From positions 1-14,691 of the forward strand of contig JAKIUD010000075.1 in assembly GCA_021647765.1 (NCBI GenBank): a DNA stretch of 14,691 nucleotides, written 5' to 3'. The position numbers were made by a program, and so were the translations under genes. Origin of the DNA: Desulfuromusa sp. (lineage in GTDB: Bacteria > Desulfobacterota > Desulfuromonadia > Desulfuromonadales > Geopsychrobacteraceae). Below the pieces are notes generated by a model. It had not been told where the DNA came from. It did not search any database and saw only the letters and a list, made by a program, of their open reading frames with translations. Below are positions 14,651-14,691 of this stretch, piece after piece. Position 1 is the stretch's first letter, and every line of letters begins with the position of its first letter.

Positions 14651-14691
14651 ATGAATCTAAATCAGTTTCGCGATAGGTTTCCCGATGAAGG
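14651..14691 (+). CDS. N-terminus of a probable IS1595-type transposase (cut by window edge)
   Basis: An AAGGAGGT Shine-Dalgarno (14638-14645) stands five bases before ATG 14651, so a gene surely starts here. The 13 visible residues read MNLNQFRDRFPDE. The pattern of a short hydrophobic start, then QF--RFPDE, resembles the opening of IS1595-family transposases, which usually continue with a helical segment and a CPHC zinc motif. With so few residues this is a pattern match only. It is the only well-supported plus-strand gene start in the window, diverging from the cNMP-binding gene. Confidence 0.5.
   Translation, partial: MNLNQFRDRFPDE

Overview
The window reads as a chromosomal segment of an anaerobic, deltaproteobacterium-like (Desulfuromonadales-like) organism. 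This is inferred from the gene set, namely ferredoxin-dependent indolepyruvate oxidoreductase clustered with PaaK-type ligases and a tandem-ACT protein, Na/phosphate cotransport and a lone cyclic-nucleotide-binding protein. No phylogenetic marker in the window proves it. Nearly all functional genes lie on the minus strand, so transcription runs from right to left.

Right to left: the right edge (14651 onward) holds the first 13 codons of a plus-strand gene resembling IS1595-type transposases. Next come a monocistronic cNMP-binding-domain gene (14079-14549) with its own terminator, then a promoter, a Na/Pi cotransporter with a PhoU-like tail (12226-13914) and a directly abutting short Ppx/GppA phosphatase (11323-12225). 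A near-consensus promoter overlapping the end of the phosphatase gene starts the operon iorA-iorB-paaK-ACT (11252 to 7151). A second paaK copy (5631-6944) has its own promoter, downstream of a 206-base gap rich in potential RNA helices. A tRNA-Pro(GGG) gene (5486-5562) with a strong promoter and terminator follows. Then comes a TPP riboswitch with a terminator platform controlling thiB-thiP-thiQ (5214 to 1779), followed without an obvious terminator by an SseB-like gene, a nucleoside 2-deoxyribosyltransferase-like gene and a DUF559 endonuclease-like gene that appears frameshifted near its start. The left edge (1-337) is mobile-element debris: the tail of an unidentified reading frame and the C-terminal end of an ISL3-type transposase.

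Functional links: IorAB is a TPP- and ferredoxin-dependent enzyme connecting aryl-pyruvates and aryl-acetyl-CoA. The two PaaK ligases connect aryl-acetyl-CoA and free arylacetates, and the ACT protein is a plausible aromatic amino acid sensor. Together they could degrade aromatic amino acids or build them from arylacetates. The neighbouring thiamine importer supplies the precursor of the IorA cofactor, but its regulation is separate. I see no CRISPR array and no obviously new defence or effector system. The least explained items are the structured gap at 7011-7120, the DUF559 frameshift with its flanking G/C-tract repeats, and the mobile-element remnants at both ends.
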